From NCBI GenBank assembly GCA_963921935.1, contig OY998175.1, forward strand, positions 229,918,122 to 229,982,121: a DNA stretch of 64,000 nucleotides, in the 5' to 3' direction. The position numbers and the translations under genes were made by a program. This document shows, one piece after another, positions 1 to 11,378 of this stretch. The notes below the pieces were generated by a model, which worked only from the letters and a program-made list of their open reading frames with translations, made no database searches and was not told the origin of the DNA. This stretch comes from Galeruca laticollis. Taxonomy: Eukaryota > Arthropoda > Insecta > Coleoptera > Chrysomelidae. How positions within the stretch are numbered: the stretch's first letter is position 1; each line of letters begins with the position of its first letter.

Positions 1-519
1 CCTTTTTATGTTAATTCATAAAACATTTATTTCGAATACTTGATACTTAGTTATTCATTGTGTAAGGGTTTGAAATATTGTTTACAATGCTAATTGAAGG
101 ATCGTAGATCACTCAAAATTATTTGTTGTAACATAATGTAATGAAACAGATCTTTTTATTTATTAACATTCCAGAGTCATGTGTCAAAGATGTATACAGA
201 TCCTTCATGCACAAGAACTTTCAACAACTCCATAGTTTATTGTTATTTTTATATGTTCTGAAATATATTACTTCTTTTCTGGACTATTTTTTGTTAAATA
301 CCCAAATATTCGCGTTTGAAAGGCGGGTTAACGAACACTCAAAGTGACAGTTGTAATTTGCATTTGAGTTCATACACAATTATTTCATAGAGAAAGGGTA
401 GAAAATGTAACAAAAAAAAATGTCTTCAAATTGCTAACAAAAATTTCACCATATCCCTGACTTATGCGGAGTAGTTTATTCGGATTTCATTATATTTAAT
501 AGAAGATTAATTCGTGTAT

Positions 520-930
520 TGTTTGTTGCCTAACTAGTATTTGGAAATTTCTTTTTGTTGCCTAATTATATAGTTAGCAACGTCTAAGGTTAACGGATGT
601 TTTGTTTTAACAATTATAGGGGACTGTTATCCTTTTCATAAGGATATCACTAGTGCCGCATAAAAAAAGAAGAGTCTCTATAATTTACTTTACAATCCAG
701 TATTGTTGGTTGCCTTACTAGTATTTTGGAAATTTATATTAAAGTACTGCTACTTGCCTAACTAGTAGTACTAAATTTCTTTTAAAGTATTGCTTGATGT
801 ATAATTAAAGTTGGAAATTCCTGTAAGGTTAACAGGTGTCAGCATCTCTGTCTCACATAAATTACTTCCCATGTATTTATCTCTGTTTACATTAGAGGGG
901 ATTCTTATCCTTGACATAAGGATATCGTTT
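520..930. repeat. Imperfect direct duplication
   Basis: Several blocks recur in the same order about 180-290 bp apart. Gcctaactagtatttggaaa near 528 recurs near 711 and again in part near 755. The block aggggact...ttatcc...ataaggatatc near 617-650 recurs as aggggatt...ttatcc...ataaggatatc near 896-926. This is probably an old tandem duplication or two copies of a short repeat. Confidence 0.6.
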
Positions 931-937
931 CTTAAAG

Positions 938-989
938 GTAACGTCACAGTTTAAAGCTTACCTTCTGTTAAGCTTTAAACTGTGGTAAC
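938..989. repeat. Hairpin with 16-bp perfect arms
   Basis: The arms cacagtttaaagctta (945-960) and taagctttaaactgtg (969-984) are perfect reverse complements around an 8-nt loop. The flanks gtaacgt and gtaac extend the pairing imperfectly. No gene lies next to it. It may be the remnant of a small foldback element. Confidence 0.75.
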
Positions 990-2018
990 GTGCGGTTTTG
1001 GGTTTTGCTCGTCACTTTAAAGTAAATATTGAATTTGGAAGCATACAAATATTGTTCTAAAGTGTCGCTTTTAATTGTGTATGTTATAAACTGTGCCATA
1101 TCAGAAAAATCATCTCCTTGAAGGTATTTAAACTTTATATTTTCTTTATAAGATTTAATTTATATTTAATAGTTTATTTAAAATGTTATCAATTATAATT
1201 ATACATTTTACATTAATAAGGAAGGTAATATGAATATATACGTTGTTTATCGTTATTTTCACTTTTTCTCGCGTAACCAGTATTTAACATTTTAGAAAGC
1301 TAAAAAATATTGCATAATATGTTATAAATACTGTATGTATTTATAAGAAGTTTGTATTGGTACTAGAGACAAGATAAATTAATACACAATTAGAAGCCAA
1401 TTTTTATTGACCAAAACAAGCAAATATTTATCATTTACAATTACAATCTCATTCCTTAAGATAACTGTATAGCTGGAGATGAATTAAATTAGTTATCTAT
1501 TTGAATTTTTATAGTTTGTCATTGTTTATGTTACTAATATCCATATTTTAACACATGCATTTAAACTAAATGTTATTAGAAAGGCTACTCAATTTCTTAT
1601 TGATTCTGTAACATTGATAAAACAACCTTAGAATTTAATTTAGTGTTTCTGTATGCTTAATTGCTTTTTAATATCAAATTTTAAAATAATAGGCTTAGAG
1701 AAATGATTTTTCAATCCTTCTCAGCAGTAGTAATCATATCGAAATAACCTTGATTTCAAATTACATAATAAAACTAAACTGGAACGCTTAATTATTAATT
1801 TGTTAGGTATGGTAATTAATGAAATTATAGATAAGTAGGTACATTAAGGAAACATGCAAGCATTCGAGTAACAATTTGATTTAATCTTTTCGAAAATGAT
1901 ACTGGGAATAATTTATTATATTCAGGCTAGAAAATTAGCTTTTTTCTGAATGAGAATGTCTGGTCGAAAATCAGCTATTTTTATAAGAATTTACCATTCG
2001 TAGTTTTTTGTATATTTG

Positions 2019-2130
2019 CTGTAATATACAGTTTGTATTTGACATTTATATAAATACTGTCCTTTTAGGCGTTTTTATTAGCAACATTCTGTCAAATGTG
2101 TTTCCTTTCCTTAGTTTTTTGAATAAAATT
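2019..2130 (+). repeat. Dispersed repeat, copy 1 (partner at 22806-22935)
   Basis: The block running from tttgtatttgacatttata through ccttttaggc, tttttattagcaac and tctgtcaaat recurs with substitutions directly after pogo copy B at 22806-22935. In both places it is followed by the ccattgg/tcaatgg repeat family. It is therefore part of a longer dispersed repeat rather than unique sequence. Confidence 0.65.
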
Positions 2131-2149
2131 TCGTATTTTTCGTTATTAG

Positions 2150-2460
2150 TCCATTGGTTTCAAAAAAGGATCATTAAAGGTCAATGGTAGAAGAAACATT
2201 CTTTATTAAGGACCATTGGTATTAAATGGGATTAAAGGTCAATGGTAGATGAAAAAATCTTTATTAAGCTACTTTTTTAAATGAAAATAACTGTTTCTAA
2301 ATAATTCCACAATATATTGAAATTCAAAAAAATTGACTATTGTTTCAATGATGAGTAATATTGAAATAGTAAATTTCATCTTTATTAAGGCCCCTGGGTA
2401 TTATTAAATAGGGATTATTAAGGGTCAGTGGTAAATAAAACCGTTTCCATTAAGAATTAT
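2150..2460 (+). repeat. Dispersed ccattgg/tcaatgg repeat, cluster 1
   Basis: Units of roughly 60 bp alternate the motifs attaaggaccattggt and aagggtcaatggtagatgaa. The same family occurs at 22955-23035, 25190-25350, 29745-29975, 30300-30475 and 35265-35335, in intergenic DNA and inside introns of the SLC10A-like gene. The alternating motifs and frequent tttttatt spacers suggest a dispersed minisatellite. Confidence 0.7.
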
Positions 2461-3398
2461 CATTTCTTTCATTTTTTCTGGTCAGTTCTGATTACTGGAA
2501 TGGACATCATACCAGACATAGGTATTATACCATTCCTAGACACATTTTTTGCATATTTGCTATTAAGGTAACTTGCCAGTTATTGACACATTCCCAATGA
2601 TCAACACTTTCTTATATTATCTATTTTTATAAGAAAACAAATTGAATTGAATATAGAGCGATCGTCCGTCATTTATCCTTATACAATTTGGCAACAGTGT
2701 GACATACTTCCAAATATTTATATGCCGCCATTTTGAGAAAAGTTCGGATTTTAGTCGGACGTGTTTGTAAGAGTTCTTAGTGTTTATTCAAATTATTAAG
2801 GTAGGTAAACTTATATTATACAATTTTTTTATCATGTTTCATCAGATTTATATTTTTTGGCACTTATATTATGTAATAAGCGCATAAACAGCACATTCCA
2901 TAATGTAGGGAAATCTAAACAGTAGAGGTAATGATATTAAAAGAGTGTCAAGTACTGGAATGTGTAACCCTAGTGAATCTAGTAATTGACACCCATGTCA
3001 ATCACGGGCTTGTTAAGAAATATTCTGTTTTGTAGCTTAACAACGGTTTCTCCAGTGACAGACAGTGTTGCGAATACAAAAATTTCCACGTAAAACCGTT
3101 TCTGGTCAGTTATTGACACAGGGACAATCACTAGGGTGTCAATAACTGGGATTATTAAAAAATTTAATATTTTCTTCCAGATTGGACATGGCACCAAAAA
3201 GAAATTATACGCCAGATCAAATGGCTCAAGTGTTGGATCTCGTCCAGAAGGGAACGCCTGCGGCTACAGCTGCAAAACGAGCTGGTGTTACTCGAAAAAC
3301 ATTAATGTATAAAGTGTCGAGCAAATCCCCACGAGTATGTTCAATGGGACCAGCTGGAAGTCTTAGCCTAGCAGAAGAAGATATCCTTGTTCACTGGA

Positions 3399-3718
3399 TG
3401 TTGACGCTTGTCAGTTACTTACACGCAGATTATATATTTCCCATTATATTAAATCACTCTACAAACGACAGAGCCATAAATATTATGGCGTCTGGACAGT
3501 GTTTACAGTCAAGTGGTTGGACCACCCTTATTTGTAGCTTTTATACCTGTTTTGAGAGCACATTTTAAAATTATTATGTTATAAGACGCTGAGATTTGAA
3601 CTCGTTGCATTTATGTACATTTTTAGCTTTATTTAATTTTTGTAATATAGTTTTCAATTGTTCCTTTCACTTGACGACTTTTATTCCGACCGAGATTCCG
3701 ACATACATCTCATGAACA
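3399..3718 (+). repeat. BEL/Pao 5' LTR
   Basis: It starts TGTTGACGC and ends CATGAACA. It is followed at once by ttggcgcagttcc, a likely tRNA primer-binding site. It matches 4895-5204 over its whole length with scattered substitutions and small indels. Confidence 0.85.
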
Positions 3719-3767
3719 TTGGCGCAGTTCCAAATTAACAAAAGGTTACATTTGCATATTTGTTTGC

Positions 3768-4544
3768 TTTAGCACTAAGGCGGTTCATATTGAACTTGTT
3801 ACGGATCTATCCAAGGAAACATTTTTGTTGGCACTAAAATGATTTATTTCAAGTAGGGGAAAGCCCAGACAAATTTTTTCGGACAATGGTAAAAATTTTG
3901 TGTCTGCAAGTACGGATTTTAAAGAGCTTAGTACATTCCTTAAATCAAACAAATCATCAATTATTGATTCATTGTCCAAAGACGAGATAGATTGGACATT
4001 CTCACCGCCACATTCACCCCATTTTGGTGGTCTTTGGGAAGCGGGTGTTGAATTAATCAAACATCACCTTAAAAGAGTTCTATCAAATGCACACCTTACT
4101 TATGAAGAATTCTACTCATTATTGATGCAGATTGAGGCAATAATAAATTCGCGGCCGTTGACGCCGTTATCCACCGACCCCAACGATTACACCACTCTAA
4201 CGCCCACCCATTTTCTTATTGGTCGCCCTGTAACCACATCAGGCGACCGACAATTTACACACATTCCTATAAATCGACTATCATGCTATCAACTGACGCA
4301 AAAATTATCACAGCATATGTGGGAAAGGTGGAATAAGGAGTATATCTCTGAGTTGCAGAAGAGAACCAAGTGGGTTGCTACCAAAGGTGATAAGGTTGTC
4401 GAAAATCGTCTAGTCCTTATAAAAGAGGACAATTTGCCATCCATGAGGTGGAAACTTGGTCGCGTTAGTGAAGTGATATGTGGTAGCGATGGCGTAGCAC
4501 GTGTTTTTAACATTAAAACTTCTAGTGGCATTATAACCCGTTAA
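3768..4544 (+). pseudogene. BEL/Pao pol integrase C-terminal fragment
   Basis: One frame runs from KAVHIELV through FSDNGKNFV, SPPHSPHFGGLWEAG, INSRPLTPL and a C-terminal region starting NRLVLIKEDNLP. These are hallmarks of BEL/Pao integrase: the second catalytic Asp lies in SDNG, and the family-specific GLWEAGVK-like block precedes the C-terminal chromatin-targeting region. An in-frame TGA at 3840 breaks it. The rest of the polyprotein is absent and the 5' LTR abuts this fragment directly. Confidence 0.85.
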
Positions 4545-4894
4545 TTTTCAAAAATATGTCCGTTACCCGTAAATGATGATATAGACAATAATTAAATCAG
4601 AAAACAGTTTTAAAAATTCAAACTCTTAGGCATATAAGTTAGCATTAGGTAGTTTAAGTGTGATTTTTATAACATACTAAATTTAAATATAAGAAGTCAC
4701 TTCACGAAGCTATTGCCGAAATTAATGATATTACTTTTATTTGCAAGAAAAATTCTGTGTTACCTTTTTATTATTAGGTATTAGTTTTATGTATATTTAC
4801 TACCAATACGACAAAAATTTTATTTATTGCATTGTCATAAGTGTATGTTTTTTTGTACTCTTCCTTTCGGCAATTTTTGCCAAGGCTGGGGGCA

Positions 4895-5204
4895 TGTTGA
4901 CGCTTCTCAGTTAGTTACACACAGATTATATATTTCCCATTATATTAAATCACTCTACAAAAGGCAGAGCCATAAATATTATGGCGTCGTCTGGACAGTG
5001 TTTACAGTCAAGTGGTTGGACCACTCTTATTTGTAGCTTTTATACCTGTTTTGAGAGCTCATTGAAAATTATTATGTTATAAGATGCTGAGATGAGAACT
5101 CGTTGCATTTATGTACATTCTTAGTTTTATTTAATTTTTGTAATATAGTTTTCAATTGTTCCTATCACTTGACGACTTTTATTCCGACACACATCTCACG
5201 AACA
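4895..5204 (+). repeat. BEL/Pao 3' LTR
   Basis: It begins TGTTGACGC directly after a purine-rich tract (aaggctgggggca, the probable polypurine tract) and ends CACGAACA. The transposase sequence of pogo copy A resumes at 5205. Confidence 0.85.
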
Positions 5205-7657
5205 ACTAGAGTTAGCAAAAATTCACTACCCAGTAACAAAAGTACAGTTGTTCGACAGTGTTGAATACATTATCAAGAAAAAACTTAGGAAACATTATTT
5301 CAAGGATGGAAGACCAGGAGATAAATGGTTCAAAAGTTTTTTGAACAGACATCCTGATCTAAGCACTTGAATCTCTCAACATTTAGCTACATCCAGAGAA
5401 GCTGTATCTGAGAGACAAATTAGAGACTGGTTTTCAGAAATAAAAGAATTTATGACCACCCAAGACGTGCTACACATTACTGAAGAACCACATCTTGTAT
5501 TTAACACCAACGAAAGTGCTTTTTTTTTAAATCCAAAAGGCGGCAGGGTTATTACTAGAAAAGGCGAAAAGAATGTCTACAATGTGTTCGGAGACGAAAA
5601 GGAAAATGTGACAGTCCTCGTTACCGCCAATGCTGCAGGAAACCTACCTCCACCCATGATAGTATTTTCCTATGTCAGGGTTCCAAGCTACATTTCGGAA
5701 AGTATTCCTAAGGAGTGAGGAATTGGTACTTCTGAAAATGGATGGATGTGTGGTTCCACATTTTATTGTTATATTACGAATATATTTGTACCTTGGCTCG
5801 ACAGGGAACATATAGAACGTCCAGTTTTCCTTTTTATGGATGGACATGTGTCACACACGACACTCCATTTGTCCGAATTTTGTTCTGCAAATGGCATAAT
5901 TCTAATAGCCCTTTTTCCAAATTCCACTCATCTTCTGCAACCAATGGATGTGTCGGTTTTTTGTCCATTGCAAACTGCTTGGAAGGAGATTTGCAATTGG
6001 AGGGTTCAGAATGATGGACGAAAACTACAAAAACAGAACTTTGCTCCTGTTTTGAAGAATGCCCTGGACTGCATTACCATCGATACAATAAAAAATGGAT
6101 TCAGAGTCTCTGGTTTGTGTCCTTTTAATGTAGAGAATGTTAAATTTAACAAAATGTCTGCTAATAAAAGATCAGGACCAAAGCAGCATGACATTAATGC
6201 CTTAATAACATTAAAGACCATTGAAAATAAAATAGGCAAGGTAAAGAAAGGTAACTGAATTTGAACAACTTTTTAATCATGGCAATCTGTGTAAAATTGA
6301 GGATACATCCCTTTTTCTATTGTGGCAAGATTTTTAAAGAAACCGAAGGACGAAACCAAGGACAAGAAAATGTCCAATATGCACCCCAAGATAATGGTGA
6401 AGAAACCTCGGAAGAAACAGCACAAGACAGACAATAATGAAACAGCAACACAGGAAAATATTCAAGAACGACTCTGGACAAATAACCAGGAAACAAGACA
6501 TGACAATACTCAAGAAGAACAACAAGAAAAAACAATTCCGGAAATTGAGAAAAACAGCAATGAAGATCCTTCAACTGTAGTTTCTTGCGAACTCGCTGTA
6601 CCTTCGACTTCTAGTAGCTCATATTCTGGTACAGTATCAATGCCATCTTTGTCTAAATCTAACTTGTCATTTTATGTACCATCACGATTTAAAGGGACGT
6701 TGTTTTGGCCTGAGAACACTGCTAGTGCCAAAAAAAGAAAAACTAAAGAAAAAATACCGTCAGTGGTGACATCGGCAGCATGGCAGAATTGCCACAGACA
6801 AAGAGAAGAAAAAAATTATGATGAAAGAGAAAAAAAAGAGATCCATATTGAGAGAACAAAATAAACTAAGAAAGAAATACACAAAAGTCGAAGGTGCCAA
6901 GAAGCAAGTTTTTAATGAAAGTGGAAAAGTTAAGAAACAAAAGTTTTTAAATAAAAAGAAATGCAATACATCGAGTGAGTCGGAATCCGATGAGGAAGAA
7001 TGGGTGCCAAGTGGAAGCAGTATTGATGAATTTGCAGATAACGAATTAAATGAAAACTTGCATGAGGAAGATGAGCAGGAGAAGGCGACTTTGTTGTAGT
7101 TGCATTTCCTTGTGAAAATAATAGTTGCAAGAACTATATGTGTGTGATTCAGGAAATAATTGACATATTGACAATACAGATGCTGAGGTTGTAGGGATGA
7201 TCTGTTGCAACGAAAAAAATACGCTATTCAAATTAAATGAAAATGAAATTTCTGTCATTAAATTACCTCAGATAATTGTAAACATGCCATTTCCAAAAAT
7301 TAGTATTGCTGGTGACAGACTTAAATACGAATTTTCTGAGCCGGCTGATGTGGAAAATATCCTATTTTGATTTAGTTTAGATGTTTGGTTAATTTTCGTT
7401 CAATATTTAAGTACCCAAACATCTAACATCTTTCTACTGTACCGCTATCAAATGATACTGCTTCACGGCGAATTCATAATCTGGCAAGCTACGTCAAGGG
7501 GTCGAGGGATCTGTGCCCTCTCGCAATCGACGTAAAGTTGAAAGGGAGAGAGAAGAACAGCCCAGGGGATAGGGATAGGATTTAGTCCTGGAACATTGCA
7601 CCTCCTTAAACCCAGGACCGCTGGGTACTCCCAAGATGATTGGGAGTGTGTGATCAT

Positions 7658-8426
7658 TAAGGCTTGGAAAATATGCACTAAAAAATACCAAAATATGCAT
7701 GCAAATATGCTCTAAAAATAGGTCAAAATATGCAGTTAAATATGTTTTTTGTAATACCTTAACACTTATTAAATGACCCTTTCCTTGACAGTTTTCATTT
7801 AAAGCGCCAACGATTAGATTAGCTACATACCTCCCCTTAACATGTGTGGTTTCATCAACTGAAAACCACAAAGATTTGTTTTTCAGTTCATCTCTAATAT
7901 TTGTTAAAGCAGCGTCGTAGTTTATATCAACATATTTCTTTCGTAGATTTGAGGATGAAGGCAAATTAACATTTTCTTTACAATGTGCAATCCCTTCCCC
8001 AAAAGCATATTTAATAGTTTGAAAACTGGTAGCGGGAATGAATGAAGAATATCATTTACGAGCTAGCAAGGTTATTTTATTACGACCCATGGTTTTTACA
8101 ACCACCGAAATATTTAAGCCGGACGTGAAGAATTATTATTTGAAAGAAATGTAAAAATAGTCCCATTTTATGAGACCATCTGTCGTTTAACACAAGAACG
8201 GCAGTAAAATAGTAATTAGTGGGTCCTAATCCCGATACAAAGATGAATTGCGGCTACCTGACAAGCCGTCGCACTGTGCATTGTTCTAAAAATGCACTAA
8301 AAAATTAAATTTTTGCAAAAATACGGTAAAATATGCATTATTTTATTTTGCATATGCATTATTCAAAAAATGGCGAAATATGCACATATGCACTTAACAT
8401 GCATTTTGCATATTTTCCAAGCTTTA
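7658..8426 (-). mobile_element. hAT-type element inserted in the non-LTR 5' region
   Basis: The terminal inverted repeats are taaggcttggaaaatatgca (left) and the reverse complement of tgcatattttccaagcttta (right), 19 of 20 matching. They are flanked by identical 8-bp duplications gtgatcat at 7650-7657 and 8427-8434. Removing the insertion rejoins the interrupted retroelement sequence. TatgcA-rich low-complexity sequence lines both ends. It carries a fragment of a CGGBP1-like hAT protein on the - strand. Confidence 0.85.
7740..8045 (-). pseudogene. hAT/CGGBP1-like transposase fragment
   Basis: The - strand frame reads SFIPATSFQTIKYAFGEGIA, then NLPSSSNLRKKYVD, then LWFSVDETTHVKGRYVANLI. This matches the block around the first catalytic Asp of hAT-like proteins (S-x-D-E-T-T/D) commonly annotated as CGG-repeat-binding-protein-like in insects. 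Only this segment survives; the BED finger and dimerisation domain are absent, so the element is non-autonomous. Confidence 0.65.
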
Positions 8427-8520
8427 GTGATCATAGATTACACCCTTCACATGGTGGCCCTGTTGCAACTGAACTCAGCGGATCTAGACCGGGAGGTCTA
8501 TAAACATCCCCCAACCCAAG

Positions 8521-9120
8521 GTGTCAAGCGACCCGTGCCAATGGGTGCATGACGGTGGAGGAGCACCGTCGCAAACGGAGCCTCTGGGACACCGGGCGAC
8601 CTCCCAGAGTATTAGCCTTATTCTCCCAAACGGTTCACTGGGGGAATGGACCGCACTAACCCGGTACTCGTGGGAACATATGGATGACCCGATACTAAAA
8701 CAAAAAACTACTGAATTGGAATGTGGCCAAGAGACCGCAGGAATTCCTATTCAGTTAACAACAAGCAACAATTCTCCTACAGCGATGGAGGAGGACAAGT
8801 TGCTAAGTTCTGGGGAGGCGGGCAACACCTCAAAGAATCCAGGTAGGCAGTCGCCAAAGGGAGAACCAAAAAAGAGGCTCTCTAGAGACGAACTGAGACG
8901 TCTAAGGAGAGAAGAAGCCCTCGCTAAAGGCGAGAGGATTCTCTCCAGAAAAGAAATACAATTGGCGTGGAAGGAGAAGCATGGTGCTCCGGCTGAACCA
9001 CCCCTTAGCAAAACCGGTTCCTCTGGAACCCTGGGCGCGGGGGTGAAGCCGAGGCAAGGTGCGAAACCAGAAGCCCAACCGTCATCATCCAAACACGTAA
9101 CTCCAGGAGGGAAAAGGTTG
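8521..9120 (+). pseudogene. Non-LTR ORF1 (gag-like) region
   Basis: This is a hydrophilic, lysine/arginine-rich frame with blocks such as LSRDELRRLRREEALAKGER. Similar basic, glutamate-rich regions precede the DUF4780-like domain in insect R1-type ORF1 proteins. The sensible reading passes from this frame to the next one around 9115, since the downstream frame reads back through AANFGGICKDDKRY, so one frameshift separates it from the following domain. No zinc knuckle is visible. Confidence 0.55.
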
Positions 9121-9124
9121 CACT

Positions 9125-10234
9125 CGCAGCGAACTTCGGAGGAATCTGTAAGGATGACAAAAGATATAAGGCAGAGGGAAGCTCAGCGAGAACCTTAAAG
9201 GCACCTGAGTCCTTCGCCGAGAAACTGATGGTTGAAAAGATGGCAATTGTCCATGTGATCCATCCAGAAACAAGGCTGGACAAAGAGACAGCCTTAAAAA
9301 TCAAAATGGAGCTGGGGAGACGTGCCCTACGGGGCGAAGACATCAGAATATCCAGCTGCCACCCTGAGAACGGCGCAGTAGTTGTAGGCTGCGCAAATTC
9401 TATCACAAAGGTATGGTTAGAAGCCCAGTTCAAGCAGCTGAATCCGTTTGGCGAGATTCATCTGAGACTGGGCCCGGCCAAAAAACTTGTGAAGATGTGC
9501 AAAGTCACAACTTTTGTACCACGATCCACGGGAGCGGAGACAAAGGAAGACGTGATGCTTGGTCTAAAGAGCCAGAGTGGATTAAACATCGAGCACTGGG
9601 CTGTTGTGGGTGGTAATACCACGCCAGAAGGACAGTTCCTAGTCATCCACATTGACGACGAATCCCTGCAGAAGCTGAGGAAACTTGGTATGCGCCCATT
9701 CGTGGGAGCAGAAAGAGTTCTCTTCAAGTTGCAGGGGGATCACATAAAGATAGCAATGATGACCGCAGTGCTACAAATCAACCTGCATCACAGTAGAGCG
9801 GCAACGGCGACGCTCTGCCAGAAGATTCTGGCTGATGACATAGGAGTAGTTCTTATTCAAGAACCATGGACCGTCAAAGGCAGAGTAATGGGAATGAGCG
9901 CTGCGCAGGATAAGTTAATCTACGACACTGATAATGCAAACCCAAGGGCATGTATTTTTATCAGGAATAATATCAAAATGTTGAAAATAACGGATTTATG
10001 TTCTAGGGACACTGCCGTGACTGAGGTACACCTGCAGGCAGGTGATGGAAACATCAGAATCCTACTTGCAACAGTGTATCTGCCATTCGATTCCACAGAA
10101 GCACCTCCGTCCATGGAAATGAGGAGGATTAGTGGAACACGGATCAGAGACGGGGAAGCACCTCATCTTGGGAATGGACGCCAATGCCCACCATCTGGTC
10201 TGGGGGAGCACCAATACCAATAAACGGGGTTACG
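9125..10234 (+). pseudogene. Non-LTR DUF4780-like and AP-endonuclease region
   Basis: One frame contains a DUF4780-like segment (from MVEKMAIVHVIHPE to RVLFKLQGDHIK). It continues directly into the start of an endonuclease of the exonuclease-endonuclease-phosphatase fold: LQINLHHSRAATATLCQ, then VVLIQEPW with the conserved Glu. After a frameshift near 10120 the frame reads LGMDANAHHLVWGS, the catalytic Asp/Asn block. The sequence ends soon after TNTNKRG, so the reverse transcriptase is missing. Known R1/Jockey endonucleases nick the target DNA; this copy is dead. Confidence 0.75.
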
Positions 10235-10389
10235 TGCATTTAGTTTTTTTAATATTACTTATTTTTATAGTTATAGCGCGTGGCTACGCTAGCATAGTTT
10301 GCGTTTTCTTGGAAACGGCATTAGAAACAAAATCAAGCTCAGCGTTTACAAATTAGCAAAAAATTATTAACCTGGTCCGAGGGATGCCC

Positions 10390-10800
10390 TGTAAAATGGC
10401 TACGCTCGCATAATATACATGATATTGATAATACTCAGGAAGTAGATGAGGAAAGCTTTGAAGGTGAAGAAGTGGAGAATAGACAGCCTGGAACACTCGG
10501 AAATATATAGCCTACAACAACAGAAAACCTAAAGCAAGGAGATTTCATTTTGGTCAAATTTCTAGGAGGAAAGAGAAAAATGACAGAACTTATTTTTGTG
10601 TATGTGTGTGTGTGTGTTGTAGAAGAAATTGAAGAGATGGTACAAGTGATGGCTGTAAAAAGCATTGATAACAGAAAACAAGAATTTGTTGTAGATAAAA
10701 ATATCTCTCGTTTATGAATTTTGATCAATTTCTTGGCATTTCTCCCAGTCCAGAAATTGCGATGAGGGGAGAAAGATTTCGTTATATTTTTAACTAGGGA
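10390..10800 (+). pseudogene. Tail of a third pogo-type transposase
   Basis: The blocks QGDFILVKFLGGKRKMTE, VVEEIEEMVQVMAVKSI and ISPSPEIAMRGERFRYIF align in order with the C-terminal tail of pogo copies A and B. In copy B the corresponding blocks are EGDYVVVAF, CVIQKIID and MSIAGDRLKYEF. A (tg)n run at about 10599-10618 sits inside it. The divergence is too great for a fragment of the same family, so it is a remnant of a related one. Confidence 0.6.
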
Positions 10801-11081
10801 TGAACCTGATCGAGTATTTGGCCGGTCCGAAACCGGGATGCCCGCCGGTAACCGGACCGGACCGCCGGAATTCCGGCTGGATCGGGATTTATATGGAAAT
10901 ACTTGAAATTCCTGCAGCTTAACGATATTTTACAGGTTCTATATATCTAAAGCATAAAACTCTATATTATTTTCTTTGTTTTTGTATACGCAGGTCCTTA
11001 ATTTATTCCGTTCCGTGTTATGAATTATAAATAAATGAAAAAATTAAATGTCATTGTTTTGTGTAGTGTCATCTATTATTC

Positions 11082-11121
11082 TATAGTCTATTTGAAAATC
11101 AAGAGAGAGTAAATTCCCAGA
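11082..11121 (+). repeat. Left terminal inverted repeat of the DD82E element
   Basis: It matches the reverse complement of 15238-15277 at all 40 positions, counting the TATA edge. Confidence 0.88.
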
Positions 11122-11370
11122 ATAAAAACTAATTCGGTATGCAAAACTATAGTACAGTACGTGCGGTAAAACTTCAATATTTGTAATGCATTCTAAATGG
11201 TTTTTGTTAATTTCAATACAAAATTTATTACATTTCTTGGACTATCACATTATTTTATGATCTTTCATTGTTACTACAGTAGGCCTAAGAGGATTAACGT
11301 GCGTCATAGGCGTAACCAGAATAGAAAGGGATAATTGTTATTTAACGACCTCCGAATGGCAAGAATGGCA

Positions 11371-11378
11371 ACCGCTTC
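11371..11378. repeat. MULE target-site duplication, left (accgcttc)
   Basis: This identical octamer also occurs at 13354-13361, directly outside the other terminal repeat. An 8-9 bp duplication is characteristic of MULE transposons. Confidence 0.88.

Larger units (their letters stand above)
1..2018. other. AT-rich stretch without recognisable gene
   Basis: No open reading frame here has recognisable protein features; the longest, at 141-347, looks like chance. The stretch holds an imperfect direct duplication and one strong hairpin, both listed separately. The remainder is AT-rich intergenic or old repeat sequence. Confidence 0.6.
3399..5204 (+). mobile_element. Deleted BEL/Pao LTR retrotransposon inside pogo copy A
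   Basis: Two similar LTRs bound a 1.18 kb internal region. Copy B of the host transposon gives the empty site (cactggatactagag). No clean target duplication is visible: the left flank ends cactgga and the right flank starts actagag. The internal region keeps only the integrase end of pol, so gag, protease, reverse transcriptase and RNase H have been deleted. The LTRs differ at several positions, so the insertion is not recent. Confidence 0.85.
3188..7370 (+). pseudogene. Pogo-type transposase pseudogene (copy A)
   Basis: The start is ATG at 3188, after a splice-acceptor-like tract ending in ttccag. An N-terminal psq-type helix-turn-helix reads MAPKRNYTPDQMAQVLDLVQ. The gene is interrupted by the BEL element at 3399 and resumes at 5205. 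The DDE domain follows: the first catalytic block reads FNTNES where copy B has FNTDES, so the first catalytic Asp is Asn here. The second block, FLFMDGHVSH near 5831, keeps its Asp. A lysine-rich C-terminal region includes LFWPENTASAKKRKTKEKIP near 6702. An acidic serine stretch and a final GDFVVV/DRLKYEF-like tail lie in shifted frames up to about 7370. Several frameshifts plus the Asp-to-Asn change make it a clear pseudogene. Confidence 0.85.
2566..7415 (+). mobile_element. Pogo-like DNA transposon, copy A (3' end lost)
   Basis: The left terminus starts aggtaacttgccagttattg after a TA dinucleotide (2564-2565) and matches the left terminus of copy B at 19460. The body is collinear with copy B to about 7415, where similarity stops abruptly and an R1/Jockey-type element begins, so the right inverted repeat is missing. 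A BEL/Pao LTR element (3399-5204) is inserted in the transposase gene. Pogo/Tigger elements (Tc1/mariner superfamily) are known to move by cut and paste and to duplicate TA. This copy cannot be autonomous: it lacks one end, carries an insertion and has frame breaks. Confidence 0.85.
7416..10235 (+). mobile_element. R1/Jockey-type non-LTR retrotransposon, 3' truncated
   Basis: A GC-richer block (about 7455-7657, continuing at 8435) precedes two coding frames: a basic gag-like region and a DUF4780-like region joined to an AP-type endonuclease. The reverse transcriptase is absent because similarity ends in the endonuclease at about 10235. The exact 5' boundary is uncertain; 7416 is simply where pogo copy A stops. 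A hAT-type element with an 8-bp target duplication lies inside the 5' region. The composition (about 50% GC) contrasts sharply with the neighbours. Confidence 0.75.

Noticed and set aside
141..347. 68-codon frame near the window start
   Set aside because: No recognisable motif, no promoter or splice context, and AT-rich composition expected by chance.
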